From NCBI GenBank assembly GCA_016793885.1, contig JAEUHE010000017.1, forward strand, positions 1 to 57,636: 57,636 nucleotides of DNA, given 5' to 3'. This DNA is from Verrucomicrobiales bacterium (GTDB lineage: Bacteria > Verrucomicrobiota > Verrucomicrobiia > Limisphaerales > UBA11320). The position numbers and the translations under genes are program-made. Shown in pieces: positions 26,424 through 36,600 of the stretch. Under the pieces are notes generated by a model. That model was not told where the DNA came from and searched no databases. It worked only from the letters and a program-made list of their open reading frames with translations. Position 1 is the stretch's first letter. Each line of letters starts with the position of its first letter.

Positions 26424-28001
26424 ATGCCCCGTCCCCGATTGCCTTGCCCCTTTGCCTCCTTCCTTTGGGATTGTCTTGCCGGCGGCGAATCGCAACGATC
26501 GCGTCGCTTGAATTTCGGACGCAACATCGTCATCGCCTCGCTGCTGCTCGCGGCCGCCTGCATCGGCCTGCTTTGGTGGCGTCCTTCGCCACAGGTGACT
26601 CATCCCTCCGCTCCGCTGGTCGTGTATTGCGCCGCTGGGCTGAAACCGCCTGTTTCGGAAGTCGCCCGGCGCTACGAGGCCCGCTTCGGTGTGCCTGTGC
26701 AAATTCAGTATGGAGGCTCCGGCACGCTGCTCGCCAATCTGCGCGTGGCCGCGAAGGGGGATCTTTTCATCGCGGCCGACCAAAGCTACATGGATGCTGC
26801 CCGCTCGCAGCGTTTGGTGGATGAGGTGCTCCCGCTCGCCTACCTGACGCCGGTGCTGGCCGTACCGCGTGGCAACCCCAAGAACGTTCACTCGCTGGAA
26901 GATGCGATCGAAAAAAATCTCACGTTCGGTATGGCGAATCCTGACGCGGCAGCGGTTGGGAAGGTGGTTCGAGATCTGTTAGTGGCCTCGGGCGATTGGG
27001 CCATGTTCGAAAAGCGGGTTCGGGTCATGAAACCCACGGTTAACGACGTCGCCAACGACCTCAAGCTAGGGACGGTGGATGTGGGCGTCGTGTGGGATGC
27101 GACGGTCGCGCAGTATCCGGAACTGGACGCGGTTTCGGTGGTGGGCTGGTCGGGGGCTCGGCAGCAGGTTCAAAGTGGGATCCTGAAGTCGTCGCAGCAG
27201 CCTACCGCCGCCTTGAGATTTGCTCGATTCATGGGAGCCAGGGATGCCGGGCTCCTGGTCTTTGCCACCAACGGCTATCGGACGGTAGTCGGGGACTTGT
27301 GGGCGGAGCAGCCGGAACTGGTGCTCTACAGCGGAGGCATCAATCGCTTGGCCATCGAACCTACCTTGCGCGAGTTCGAGTCGCGCGAGGGCGTCAGGGT
27401 GAATCGGGTTTACAATGGGTGCGGCATTCTGGTTGCGCAGATGAAGGCGGGAGTGACGCCGGATGCCTTTCTGGCCTGCGATGCTTCCTTCTTTGAGGGG
27501 GTGAAGGAGCGGTTCGGTGTTCAGTCGGTGCTTTCGGAGACCGAGTTGGCGATCCTGGTGCAGAAGGGAAATCCGCGCGGACTGGTTCGAGTGGAGGATC
27601 TGGCTCGTCCCGGGCTGAAGGTGGGGCTCGGGCATCCGGTGCAGAGTGCGTTGGGAGGGTTGACGCAGCGGGCGCTGGATTCAATGGGGCTGTTGCGGAC
27701 CGTTGGCTCCAATGTGGTGGTGCAGAGTGCCACGGCTGACCTACTGGTCAATCAGCTGAGAGCTGGGGGGCTTGACGCAGCCGTGGTCTTTCGTTCGAAC
27801 ACCACGCCGGTTAAGGACCATTTGGATGTCGTGGAGTGGGATCGATCGAACATCACGGCGACCCAGCCTTACGCGGTGAGCCTCACCTCCTCCCACCGCC
27901 TGACGGCGGAGCGCCTGTCGGATGCGCTTCACTCGGCTTCCTCTCGTCAGGCGTTTAAGCGCGCGGGCTTTCGGTGGCGGGCGGGCGGAGGGACTCCATG
28001 A
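26424..28001 (+). CDS. Tandem molybdate/tungstate-type substrate-binding protein (two fused ModA-like domains)
   Basis: About 525 residues from ATG 26424; a TTG at 26508 would start right before the membrane segment NIVIASLLLAAACIGLLWW and is a good alternative. Two ModA/WtpA-like binding domains follow in one chain. The first starts LVVYCAAGLKPPVSEVARRYE, has YGGSGTLLANL, and runs to about residue 295. The second starts LVLYSGGINRLAIEPTLREFE, has YNGCGILVAQM, and runs to the end. Each keeps the oxyanion-binding loop with Ser/Gly residues, though the second has Asn-Gly-Cys-Gly where the first has Gly-Gly-Ser-Gly. The permease start overlaps the stop (ATGA). Fused double binding domains are unusual and may raise local capture or bind two ligands. 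Confidence 0.8.
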   Translation: MPRPRLPCPFASFLWDCLAGGESQRSRRLNFGRNIVIASLLLAAACIGLLWWRPSPQVTHPSAPLVVYCAAGLKPPVSEVARRYEARFGVPVQIQYGGSGTLLANLRVAAKGDLFIAADQSYMDAARSQRLVDEVLPLAYLTPVLAVPRGNPKNVHSLEDAIEKNLTFGMANPDAAAVGKVVRDLLVASGDWAMFEKRVRVMKPTVNDVANDLKLGTVDVGVVWDATVAQYPELDAVSVVGWSGARQQVQSGILKSSQQPTAALRFARFMGARDAGLLVFATNGYRTVVGDLWAEQPELVLYSGGINRLAIEPTLREFESREGVRVNRVYNGCGILVAQMKAGVTPDAFLACDASFFEGVKERFGVQSVLSETELAILVQKGNPRGLVRVEDLARPGLKVGLGHPVQSALGGLTQRALDSMGLLRTVGSNVVVQSATADLLVNQLRAGGLDAAVVFRSNTTPVKDHLDVVEWDRSNITATQPYAVSLTSSHRLTAERLSDALHSASSRQAFKRAGFRWRAGGGTP

Positions 28002-28870
28002 GTTTCCTTCCCGAGAAAAGCCCAAGCCCACCTCACAGCCCTCCCGGCGGTCACCTGCCTCCGGGAGCCAGTGGGCGGGACCGAGTTTTCTTTGCCTGTC
28101 TGTGGATTCTGGGTGGGGTCTATCTGGTGCTGATTCTCGCCATGCTGATTGCCGATCTCACCTACACGTCACCATCGCATTTTCTTCAAGCGCTCCGCAG
28201 TCCGGAGATCCGCTATTCCATTAGGCTGAGCCTCCTGAGCTGCACGCTCACGACCGTCTTATCCCTGTGGGTGGCGGTTCCGATAGGCTATTTGATGTCG
28301 CGAACCCATTTTCGTGGCAAGGGGTTGGTTGACGCGCTGCTCGACATTCCGATTGTGCTTCCTCCGCTGGTGATCGGACTCAGTCTGCTCATCCTTTTCC
28401 AGACTCCTCCAGGCAAGGCTTTGGAACGATGGATCTCGGTGACCTATGCCATTCCCAGTGTGATTCTGGCTCAGTTTATGGTGGCGGCGGCTTTCGCGGT
28501 CCGCACGCTGCGGGGGACCTTTGACCACATCAGCCCGCGGCAAGAGCAGGTGGCGATGACACTGGGATGCAGTCGTTCCCAAGCTTTCTGGCTCATCGTC
28601 CTTCCCGAGGCTCGACGGGGATTGCTAACGGCTGCGACCTTGGCCTGGGCCAGGTCTCTCGGGGAGTTCGGACCCATTTTGATTTTTTCGGGGGCGACCC
28701 GATTCAAGACCGAGGTGCTGCCGACCACTGTTTTCCTAGAACTCAGCGTGGGGCATCTGGAGGCCGCGGTTGCGGTGTCGCTCCTGATGGTGATGGCCGC
28801 GGTGGCGGTGTTGCTGCTGATTCGGGCTTTCGGCGGGAGCCGATCCTTGGAGCAGGGGGTGCGGCCATGA
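27998..28870 (+). CDS. modB: ABC transporter permease, ModB-like
   Basis: About 290 residues from ATG 27998, overlapping the upstream stop by four bases. The first 30 residues are Pro-rich. They are followed by about six membrane segments, the first being FFACLWILGGVYLVLILAML. The cytoplasmic loop EQVAMTLGCSRSQAFWLIVLPEARRG contains the EAA motif (EQVAMTLG) that docks on the ATPase. GEFGPILIFSGAT is a typical ModB/CysT-type C-terminal phrase. It forms the inner-membrane channel of the oxyanion importer with the neighbouring ATPase. Specificity for molybdate or tungstate rather than sulfate is inferred from the ModA-like partner and the MoeB-like gene downstream. Confidence 0.85.
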   Translation: MSFLPEKSPSPPHSPPGGHLPPGASGRDRVFFACLWILGGVYLVLILAMLIADLTYTSPSHFLQALRSPEIRYSIRLSLLSCTLTTVLSLWVAVPIGYLMSRTHFRGKGLVDALLDIPIVLPPLVIGLSLLILFQTPPGKALERWISVTYAIPSVILAQFMVAAAFAVRTLRGTFDHISPRQEQVAMTLGCSRSQAFWLIVLPEARRGLLTAATLAWARSLGEFGPILIFSGATRFKTEVLPTTVFLELSVGHLEAAVAVSLLMVMAAVAVLLLIRAFGGSRSLEQGVRP

Positions 28871-29526
28871 TCGACGTCGAGCGTCTTTCGGTGACCGCTG
28901 GGCAGTTCGGACTCCAGAATATCTCCTTCCGAGTCGCGGCGGGGCAGCATGCGGTCTTGATGGGGCGGACAGGTGCGGGCAAGACCACGCTCATGGAAGC
29001 CATCTGCGGGCTTCGTCCTACCGTGGGGGGAAGTGTGCGCCTGCGGGGACGAGACGTTACACGCGAGGCTCCGGGCGCGCGCGGGATTGGATTAGTCCCT
29101 CAGGACGGAGCCCTGTTTCCCCACCTCTCGGTGCGCGAACATCTCAGCTTTGCCCTGGCTTTGCGCCGATGGGATCCCCGGCGCATCGAGGAACGGACTG
29201 CGGAACTGGCCGAGTGGCTTCGCTTGGGAAACTTGCTCGACCGACATCCTCAGGGTCTCAGCGGAGGCGAGATTCAGCGCGTCGCGCTGGGACGCGCCCT
29301 TTCGTTCCATCCTGAGGTCCTGTGCCTCGACGAACCGCTGAGTGCTTTGGATGAGGAAACCCGCGAGGAGATGTGTCAATTGCTCCAGTCGGTGCGCAAG
29401 CTGTCGGGGGTGACGATTCTTCATGTGACCCATAGCTTGTCGGAAGCGCGTCGGTTGGCGGACTGCGTCCTTAACCTAAGGGATGGGCAGGTGATCCCTA
29501 CGTTCAACGAGGCCTATGGACACTGA
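28867..29526 (+). CDS. modC: ABC transporter ATPase, ModC-like (short)
   Basis: 219 residues from ATG 28867, overlapping the permease stop by four bases (ATGA). Walker A GRTGAGKTTL, Q-loop VPQDGALFPHLSV, signature LSGGEIQRVALGRAL, Walker B VLCLDEP and H-loop HVTHS are complete, so it should hydrolyse ATP to drive import. It is shorter than classical ModC because the C-terminal regulatory domain that binds molybdate (TOBE/MOP) is absent; the protein stops soon after the nucleotide-binding domain. Any molybdate feedback must therefore work differently. The next gene starts 11 bases before its end. Confidence 0.85.
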   Translation: MIDVERLSVTAGQFGLQNISFRVAAGQHAVLMGRTGAGKTTLMEAICGLRPTVGGSVRLRGRDVTREAPGARGIGLVPQDGALFPHLSVREHLSFALALRRWDPRRIEERTAELAEWLRLGNLLDRHPQGLSGGEIQRVALGRALSFHPEVLCLDEPLSALDEETREEMCQLLQSVRKLSGVTILHVTHSLSEARRLADCVLNLRDGQVIPTFNEAYGH

Positions 29527-30340
29527 GCCGGCTTCTGGCAGCAGGCCGGATCCTCGGGCCGCGAGGGTGTCGGCTTCCGAACCCTTCCTCAGTGAGGCGG
29601 AGCGCGACCGATATGGCTGGCAACTTCCGGTGACCGGGTTTGGGGAGGCTGGGCAAGTGCGGTTGAAGCGCGCGACAGTTCTGGTGTCCCGCTGTGGCGG
29701 GCTCGGCGGATCGGTGGCTTACCAACTGGCGGCCGCGGGAGTGGGGCGCTTGATCCTGGCGCACGCCGGGGATTTGAGGCTCGACGATCTCAATCGGCAG
29801 ATTCTGATGACCCACGATTGGGTGGGCAAACCTCGTGTCGAGTGCGCGGCGCTCCGGCTGAAGCAACTGAACCCAGGGCTGGAGGTCGAGGCGTTTCCCG
29901 AGAATGTGACACCGGCCAATGCGGATCGCTTGGTGGGAATGGCAGATCTCGTGGTCGACTGCGCGCCTTTGTTCGCGGAACGCTACGCGATGAATCGGGC
30001 CGCGATGCGATTGGGAAGACCGATGGTAGAGGCGGCGGTCTATGAGTTGGAGGCGCATCTGACGACGTTTGTCGCCGGACGGACCGGGTGTCTTCGCTGC
30101 CTCTATCCGGAGCCTTCCACGACCTGGGAACGGCGCTTCCCGGTGTTCGGCGCGGTTGCGGCCACCGTGGGAGGAATGGCGGCGATGGAGGCGATCAAGG
30201 TGTTGGCGGGCTTCGGAGAACCGCTCTGGGGGCGACTGCTCGCTTTTGATCTGAGAGCTTTCAACTTTCGACAGTATCGAGCGCCTGCCCGCGAAGGATG
30301 TCCCGATTGCGGTGGGGGGAGGGGGAGGGTAGAAGGATAG
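29516..30340 (+). CDS. MoeB/ThiF/HesA-family adenylyltransferase
   Basis: 274 residues, overlapping the ATPase gene by 11 bases and thus the last gene of the molybdate operon. It has the E1-like Rossmann core: YGWQLPVTGFGEAGQVRLK, then VLVSRCGGLGGSVAYQLAAAG, with Cys where the first Gly of GxGGLG usually sits. DLNRQ is the conserved Arg/Asn region for ATP. Zinc-type CxxC pairs appear as CLRCLYPE and CPDCGG. MoeB enzymes adenylate the C-terminus of MoaD to allow molybdopterin synthesis; ThiF acts likewise on ThiS. The operon context favours MoeB-like work. No rhodanese domain is attached, and no moaD/moaE gene is nearby. Confidence 0.8.
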   Translation: MDTEPASGSRPDPRAARVSASEPFLSEAERDRYGWQLPVTGFGEAGQVRLKRATVLVSRCGGLGGSVAYQLAAAGVGRLILAHAGDLRLDDLNRQILMTHDWVGKPRVECAALRLKQLNPGLEVEAFPENVTPANADRLVGMADLVVDCAPLFAERYAMNRAAMRLGRPMVEAAVYELEAHLTTFVAGRTGCLRCLYPEPSTTWERRFPVFGAVAATVGGMAAMEAIKVLAGFGEPLWGRLLAFDLRAFNFRQYRAPAREGCPDCGGGRGRVEG

Positions 30341-30356
30341 GTTTAGGCCTCGGCCT

Positions 30357-30613
30357 ATGGAGTTCCTGCTTGAGCAGGTTTGGCGCGCGGACTTGCTTCG
30401 TGGCCACATCCGCCTGAAGGCGGAACTCCGTACGGGGATTGGCCCCTCGGGGTATGGAGTTCCTGCTTTAGCAGGTTCGGCGCGCGGGCTTGCTTCGTGG
30501 CCCCATCCGCCTGAAGGCGGAACTCCGTACGGGGATTGGCCGCTCGGGGTATGGAGTTCCTGCTTCAGCAGGTTCGGCGCGCGAGCTTGCTTCGTGGCCG
30601 CATTCGCCTGAAG
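30357..30613. repeat. Family B palindromic repeat, cluster 2 (three units, 97-nt period)
   Basis: Units begin with ATGGAGTTCC at 30357, 30454 and 30551, exactly 97 nt apart. Each has the CAGCAGG hairpin (AGCAGG in unit 2), the TTCGGCGCGC and GCTTCGTGGCC segments, and CGCCTGAAGGCGGAACTCC followed by GTACGGGGATTGGC. The third unit ends early, at ATTCGCCTGAAGC, about 5 nt before the stop of the next minus-strand gene. The copies are highly alike, and the same family forms cluster 1 at 19.6-19.8 kb. Confidence 0.9.
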
Positions 30614-30618
30614 CACTC

Positions 30619-33600
30619 TCACTCCGGGACCAGTCGATAGAACTGGCTGGCTGAACCGGCGGGTGGCGTTTCGGTGAGATGCTCCACGCGCGCGTTCGCT
30701 GCTGACGGTAGAGTGCGTACGGCGCTCCAGGAGCCGGTGTCCAATCGCGCTCGTGATTGCAGTTGATGTGGCCTCCCTCCGGGGACCACGGCGCGGAGAT
30801 CCAGCGTGCCGTCGTTGTTTACGTCGATTTCCAGCTGCGGGGTGATGTCGGCAGCGGTCCCGGGGCTTCCCCCCTGACTGCTGCTGGATTGCCAGTTCAG
30901 CGAGGTGTTGGCGGATCCTTGGAACGACAATCGTTCGAGGGATTTGCCCTGCCCGTCGGCACTCTCCGGCCACTCGCCACTATCCCCATAACGCACTTCA
31001 TCGATCACGGTTCCAAAGCTATCCGCCAGCCGCAGCCATTCGCCGCTGTTGTCCAGGGATCCGGTGTACCCGCCTGCGATCCGGGTGGAGTTCGGATAGC
31101 GGAACGAGAAGGCGGCGAGGTTCTTGACTACCACCACGCGTTGGCCTGGTTCGAGCTGAGAGATGTTCAACCCTTGGAAAGTGAAGCGCACCCCGGATAC
31201 GAACTGAGCGCCTTTCAGAGAGACTGGTGCAGCGCTGATATTGGCGATCTCCACGAATTCGAACTCGTCCGAGTCATTGAACCCGGCGGCGATCTCCGCT
31301 TCGGTGGGATCGGAGGGATGATACATGATCTCGGAGATTCGCAGGCCGTCGAACTGTGGACGATCGCTGAAGGTGGCGTCGATCTCGATGGAATCGGCTC
31401 CCACGACCGCTCCGCTGCGGTCGAAAGCGGTCAGGGAAAGGATATTGGTTCCCGGTGCCAACGCGACCGGGAGTTGCCATGTGGCCGCATCCAGCCAGGC
31501 CAGCTCCACCTCATTGGAGGTGGTTCCGAGGGTGACCTTGAAGACGTCGACCCAACCCCGTCCGGAGATGATCCCGACTGGAGAGTTGGTGCTGAATGAT
31601 TGTCCGCCATTGCTGGTGATCTCGAAGGGAATCTGCTTGCCGATCTGAGTTCGAGCCGAGGTGCTGCGGTTGCCGATGTAGTCCAGATACCCGCTATAGC
31701 TTTCACCGGTCAGGTTCCCGTAGTGCTGCGTCCAGCGAGCCATGTAGGCGCGATTGAAGGTGGTGTTCAGCAGGTGAAGAATGTTCCCGTAGTAAACCCG
31801 GCGGTAGACCGGAAGGTTGAAAATCTTGGATAAATTCTGAATGCCGATGAGCGGCGAGCCGGTATCCCTTTGGAATGGGAAGCTCCAGTCGTTTTGAAGA
31901 GCGAGCATGCGCCCATCCGTTGGCCGAACCATGTAACCCAAGTTGTGAGGGTTCTCCACGGTGTAGACATCGGCCACCCCGCACAGCGATTGCAGGCCGA
32001 AGACCTTGGACCATTCGTCGACGTCCATGACGGCAGGCACGTTGCGCTGGAGATTTGTCCCGGTCATGCCGAAGACTTTGCTCAGGGCGATATACCGTGA
32101 GTAGTCATCCTGGGCGCGACGGTTGGAAATCATGGTCGTCCACCGGTACTGCTCCTGGTCGTTCCCTTGATCGATCAGGTCGAAGGATTGGACCCATCCA
32201 ATCGGTATCGCCAGTTTGTATCCCTCGGGAGTGCCGTTATCAGTGGTAGTGAACTCGCGAATCCCCTCCATCTTGTAGACCTGGGCGGACTGGCCATCGA
32301 ACTGGGACTTGGCCCAGATGTCGTCGTCGTTGCCGAATAAGATCCGGGTGACGCTTCCGGACCCCAGGGGCGGGCTGACCAGGTAGGCCAGGTCATCGTA
32401 GTTGCCCGGCACATCGGGCGCGTTGGCGAGCATGTGACGGCAGACGATCTCGCCAAGGTCGCGCCGTCGTAGAATCAGGGAGGTGCGGATCCCACGATAG
32501 GGGTGATCGGCTGGAAATCGCAGGGTGAAACTGTTGTTGTCCGCGGTCTGGCGGCTGTGCATGCTGCCATGAAGCCGGAACCCGCCACCATAGATGACTT
32601 CTTTCTCGCCGAGAACGATGGTGCATTCCACGAAATCATCGCTTAGCAGATTGGTCATGGGCATGAGTCCCTGCGCCTCCTTCGGATCGGCCAGGATCCT
32701 CAGGAAGGGAACACGTGCGGAGGGCAGTGTGTTCTCCACCTTGATATAGGCTCGGGAGTTGGTTCCGCCCGGCGGATACAGGCTGGTCACATTCAGGCCA
32801 TCCGTCGCGGAGATATAGAACTGCAATTGAACGACATTTGATTGCCCGGGGAGGGTGGCTTCATAGAAGCCCGTGGATGACAGCGTCATGTTCGTGCGGT
32901 TCCAGGCTTTGCCCGTTGCCGCATAGAACAGGGTCATCTCGGTTACGCCATCCGGATCGTCGGCCTGGACTCGTACGGTGACGGGTGTGCGGAACCGAGG
33001 GACTGCCGGCTCATGCGCCAGGCACTTAAAGGTGGGACCGGAGTTCGCGACGAAGCGTGAGTTGCGTCGCCCGGGCGTTCCATGCTGGGCGGGGAGGCTC
33101 AGACGTGTGGTGGCTGCGACCTTATTGTAGTAGAGTTCGGCACGCAGCAAGGGGGATCCTGAAATCCATTTGGCATCGAAAGAGATCTGGTATTCCCTTC
33201 CCGCGACCACCGGCGCGGCCAGGGTGCCGTTCTTGAGCGTCGTCTCGATGATATTGTTGAGATAACTCCCTGGTCCGGTCGCCACCAGGCGCAGGACCCG
33301 ATTGCCCGGATGATCGGGGTCCGAGTCCACGAAGGTGTGGATATGGGTTCCGGTCTTGCGCCATTTGGTGAACCCGGTCTCGAAGGTGCCGTTTTGGATC
33401 AATTCTTTGGGGGTGAACCCCGGCTCTTCCACCACGGACACGTTGTCGATGAGCGCCTCGCCGGAATCTAGGAGGCAGAGACGCAGTTCGTTAAATCCGG
33501 AAATGGCGGGGGTGAAGGCGGGTGTTATGGCGGTGGCACGAATGCTGTAGCGCTGCCACGGCGAGGCTCCGGATTCATCGCTTGCTTGCCAGGACTCCGG

Positions 33601-36600
33601 CACGGCGTTGTCGGCCCGCGGATCGGTGAGTTCCAGGCTGGAGCCGCCCCCATCGGCCGCTTCCGGCCAAGGGCTGCGACCGTAGTAGCGAACTTCGTCG
33701 GCCGGATTATGATGCGCATCGAGCAGCAGGATTCTCTCCGACGAGTCAGAGAGCTTGCCTTGGTAATCTCCCAGAATGGCGATGCCTGGGTAGTGAGCGC
33801 GCAGTGGTGCGGCATCCCGCGCCACGACCAAAAATCCTCCGGCCGGAATAACCGTCCCGTTGGGAAACTGGAACTCAACCGCCTCCGCCAACCGCCATCC
33901 GCTCAGGTTGACTGGGTCGGTAGAGCGGTTGTAGAGCTCGATCCATTCCTCCTCGTTCTCGGCAAACGGCTCTCCTGGCGTGCCCGGTGCGAGCGTTTCA
34001 CTCAGGTGAAGTCGCGCCGCCATGAGGAAGTCAGCTGATGCATTGGTGACTGCTTGATGCACCTCCACCGCGAGCGTGTTTCGGCCCAGGACGAGTGCGT
34101 CAGCAGCAATGGGGAAGGGGAGCGACATGCTCGCTGTCCCGATGTTGGTGATGGCTCGGGTGGTGGACGTGACCGGTCCATTGGTCAGGTTTCTCCGTAG
34201 CACCTCTCTTCCATTGAGATAAAAAATGGCTCCATCGTCGATCAGCGAGGTGAGCAAGAGATTGAACTGGGCTGGCTTGGCGGCCACTTCGAAATCGGTG
34301 CGAAAGTAGATCGTGGTGCGGCCGTTGGCAGAGATTGGCGTCTTGATTGGTAACGGCAGCGTTCCGGTCATCATGCCGAGTGGCGCGGGTCCGTTTGACC
34401 AGGCGGTCACATCGAAGTTGGGCTCCCGCCAGGCCTGGCCTTGATCCGGGGACTGATTGTCGTAGCTCCAAAGGCTATCAAACCCCACCAGCAGCGTATT
34501 GGTCGTGGAGGGGGAAGTGCCGGCTCGGGGGTAGGAGGGAGCGCGATGATACATGATTTCGTTGATCACGACTCCCTCCTGCCAGTCGAATTGATTCGGA
34601 GCTCCGGGAGTGGCGGTCGACGGTCGGAACCATTCGCCGCGGGGATCGACCTCCCGGCGAGCCTGCAGCAGACCAGCCACGGTGGCCGAATCGATCCAGG
34701 ACTTCTGGTCGGCCGAGATCAGGTGCAGCCGATCGCCCGCTTCCGGCGCGGCTTCGGAGGCAGGCCATGGGATGAGAAAGGTCTGCTTCGGTCCCACCTG
34801 GGTGGCGGGAAGAGTGGCCACGGCTCGGGAGCCACGCCGGATCTGGACGCCGGTCAGGTCGGCGGGCGTTTCGCCGTCGTTGTAGAGTTCCATCCAGAAC
34901 GGCTGCACGAGGGCCGATGGCAGTTCATGGAAGGAGACTTTCAGGACATCCGTGTCGACCGGCAGTTCACTCACTCGCAACTGGGCGGTGAAGAGCAGGT
35001 TGGTCTCCTGTGCGCTCCGGTTCAGCGCCTGAACGGCCAGCACATTCGGGCCGGACTTTAGTACGGCGACGTGGTTGGAAAGGTTGATCGACTCGGTTCG
35101 AACCGCGGTCAGTGGGGGGCGGTCATCGGTCGCGGCGGAGTTCCAGTCCAACAGAGTGGGGGCGTTTCGGCGGGCGATCTCCCGCCCGTTGAGCCAGGCC
35201 ACGAATCCGTCGGCGTATTGGACGTCGAAGTTCAAACCGCTGTAGTTGCCTCCCGACGGCAGCGCGAACGGCGTTCGCAGCCACAGCGAGCTGTTGATTC
35301 CAGCCAGCACGGAGCGGACGTCCGTGCCGATCAATGAACCCAGGCCATTGAGGAGCAGTGGGGAGGCACCGCCGGCCAGGGCAGCGATCGCCTCGGGCGA
35401 CAGCTCTTCATGCCAGATGCCGATGCCAGAAAGCTGCCCATCGAAAAAGGACGGGCTTTCCCCTCCGTTGCTGCCGAACCGCCACTGATCACCCCCGCTC
35501 CACAGGTTTCCGATCGTCCGCTCGGATCCGTCCCGCACACCGTTCAAGAATAGCTTCATCGATCCCCCGTTCCGTGCGGTGATGGCGACGTGATACCAAC
35601 GGCTGCGAACCAGCACATTGGTGCCGGCGACCAGTTGGCCCGCTCCGTCGAAGACATAATGCTGGAGCTTGCCGCCTGAGGCCATTCGGAGCTGATGCGA
35701 CCATGTCGCGGTGGGACCGGCGGCATCGGTTCGCACCACCAGGCTGCAGACCCGGATAGAGTCGAAACGCACCCATCCCGCGATGGTGTAAGCAGCGGGA
35801 TCAACCGGGTCCGGTATCTGGAGGTAGGCACTGGTGCCAGAGAAGTCGGTGGAGCGAGTCTGAGCGGATCCTGGGGGGACGTTGGTGGAGAAGGTGGTGG
35901 ACGTAGAAATGGCATCGAAACCATTGCCCGAACCATCCGCCAGAGTGCTATCGAGTGAATAGTAGCGCTCGACGGGTGCGTTCGTGCCGGCCGAGATCCC
36001 GGAGAGGTCGTAGCCCACCGCACTGGTTCCGGGGAGCCAGGAGCTATCATCGAAGGAAACCTCGGTCCAGGCGTTCGCGGCGACACTGGCGGTTGGCACG
36101 AGGTGACGGCTGGGAGATTCACGTCCGACGAGGGTCCGGGTCGTCGCCGGTGCGCCGTCGAGGAACGGAAAATTAACCCGGCCTGGCGTCCCCCCGAGTT
36201 GGGAGCTGGCGCGCCAATTCGAGGCCGGGCCGCTAGGAGTCAGTCGCCTCGTCTTGGCGAGACTCGCTCCGGACCCGTCGGCACCGGGTGGCCAGGGAGA
36301 ATCGTCGCTGTAGCTGATCTGATCCATGAGTCTGCCGTTGTGGTTGCGGAGTGTGATCTGGTCCCCGGCGTTGTTCAGCTTACCCAACCAGGGACCGCGG
36401 GCGGTGGTGATCCCGTAGCGTTGCTCCAGGTGGGAGGGAGAGGCGGCCACCAGGACATAGCCGCCCGCGGTCAGCACCGTGCCGGGTGTGAATCGGAACC
36501 GGACCCCACCGGTCAGCTCCCAATTGGAGAGGTCGACATCCACCGCCATTTGGTTGTGCAGTTCGATCCACTCCTCAGCGGGATCGTCACTTTGTGAGTG

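Noticed and set aside
26141..26824. Open frame overlapping the start of the substrate-binding gene
   Set aside because: It runs through repeat sequence and then reads the binding-protein gene in a wrong frame.
30357..30613. CRISPR-like array
   Set aside because: The repeats are about 80 nt, the short intervals between them are conserved rather than unique, and there are no cas genes.
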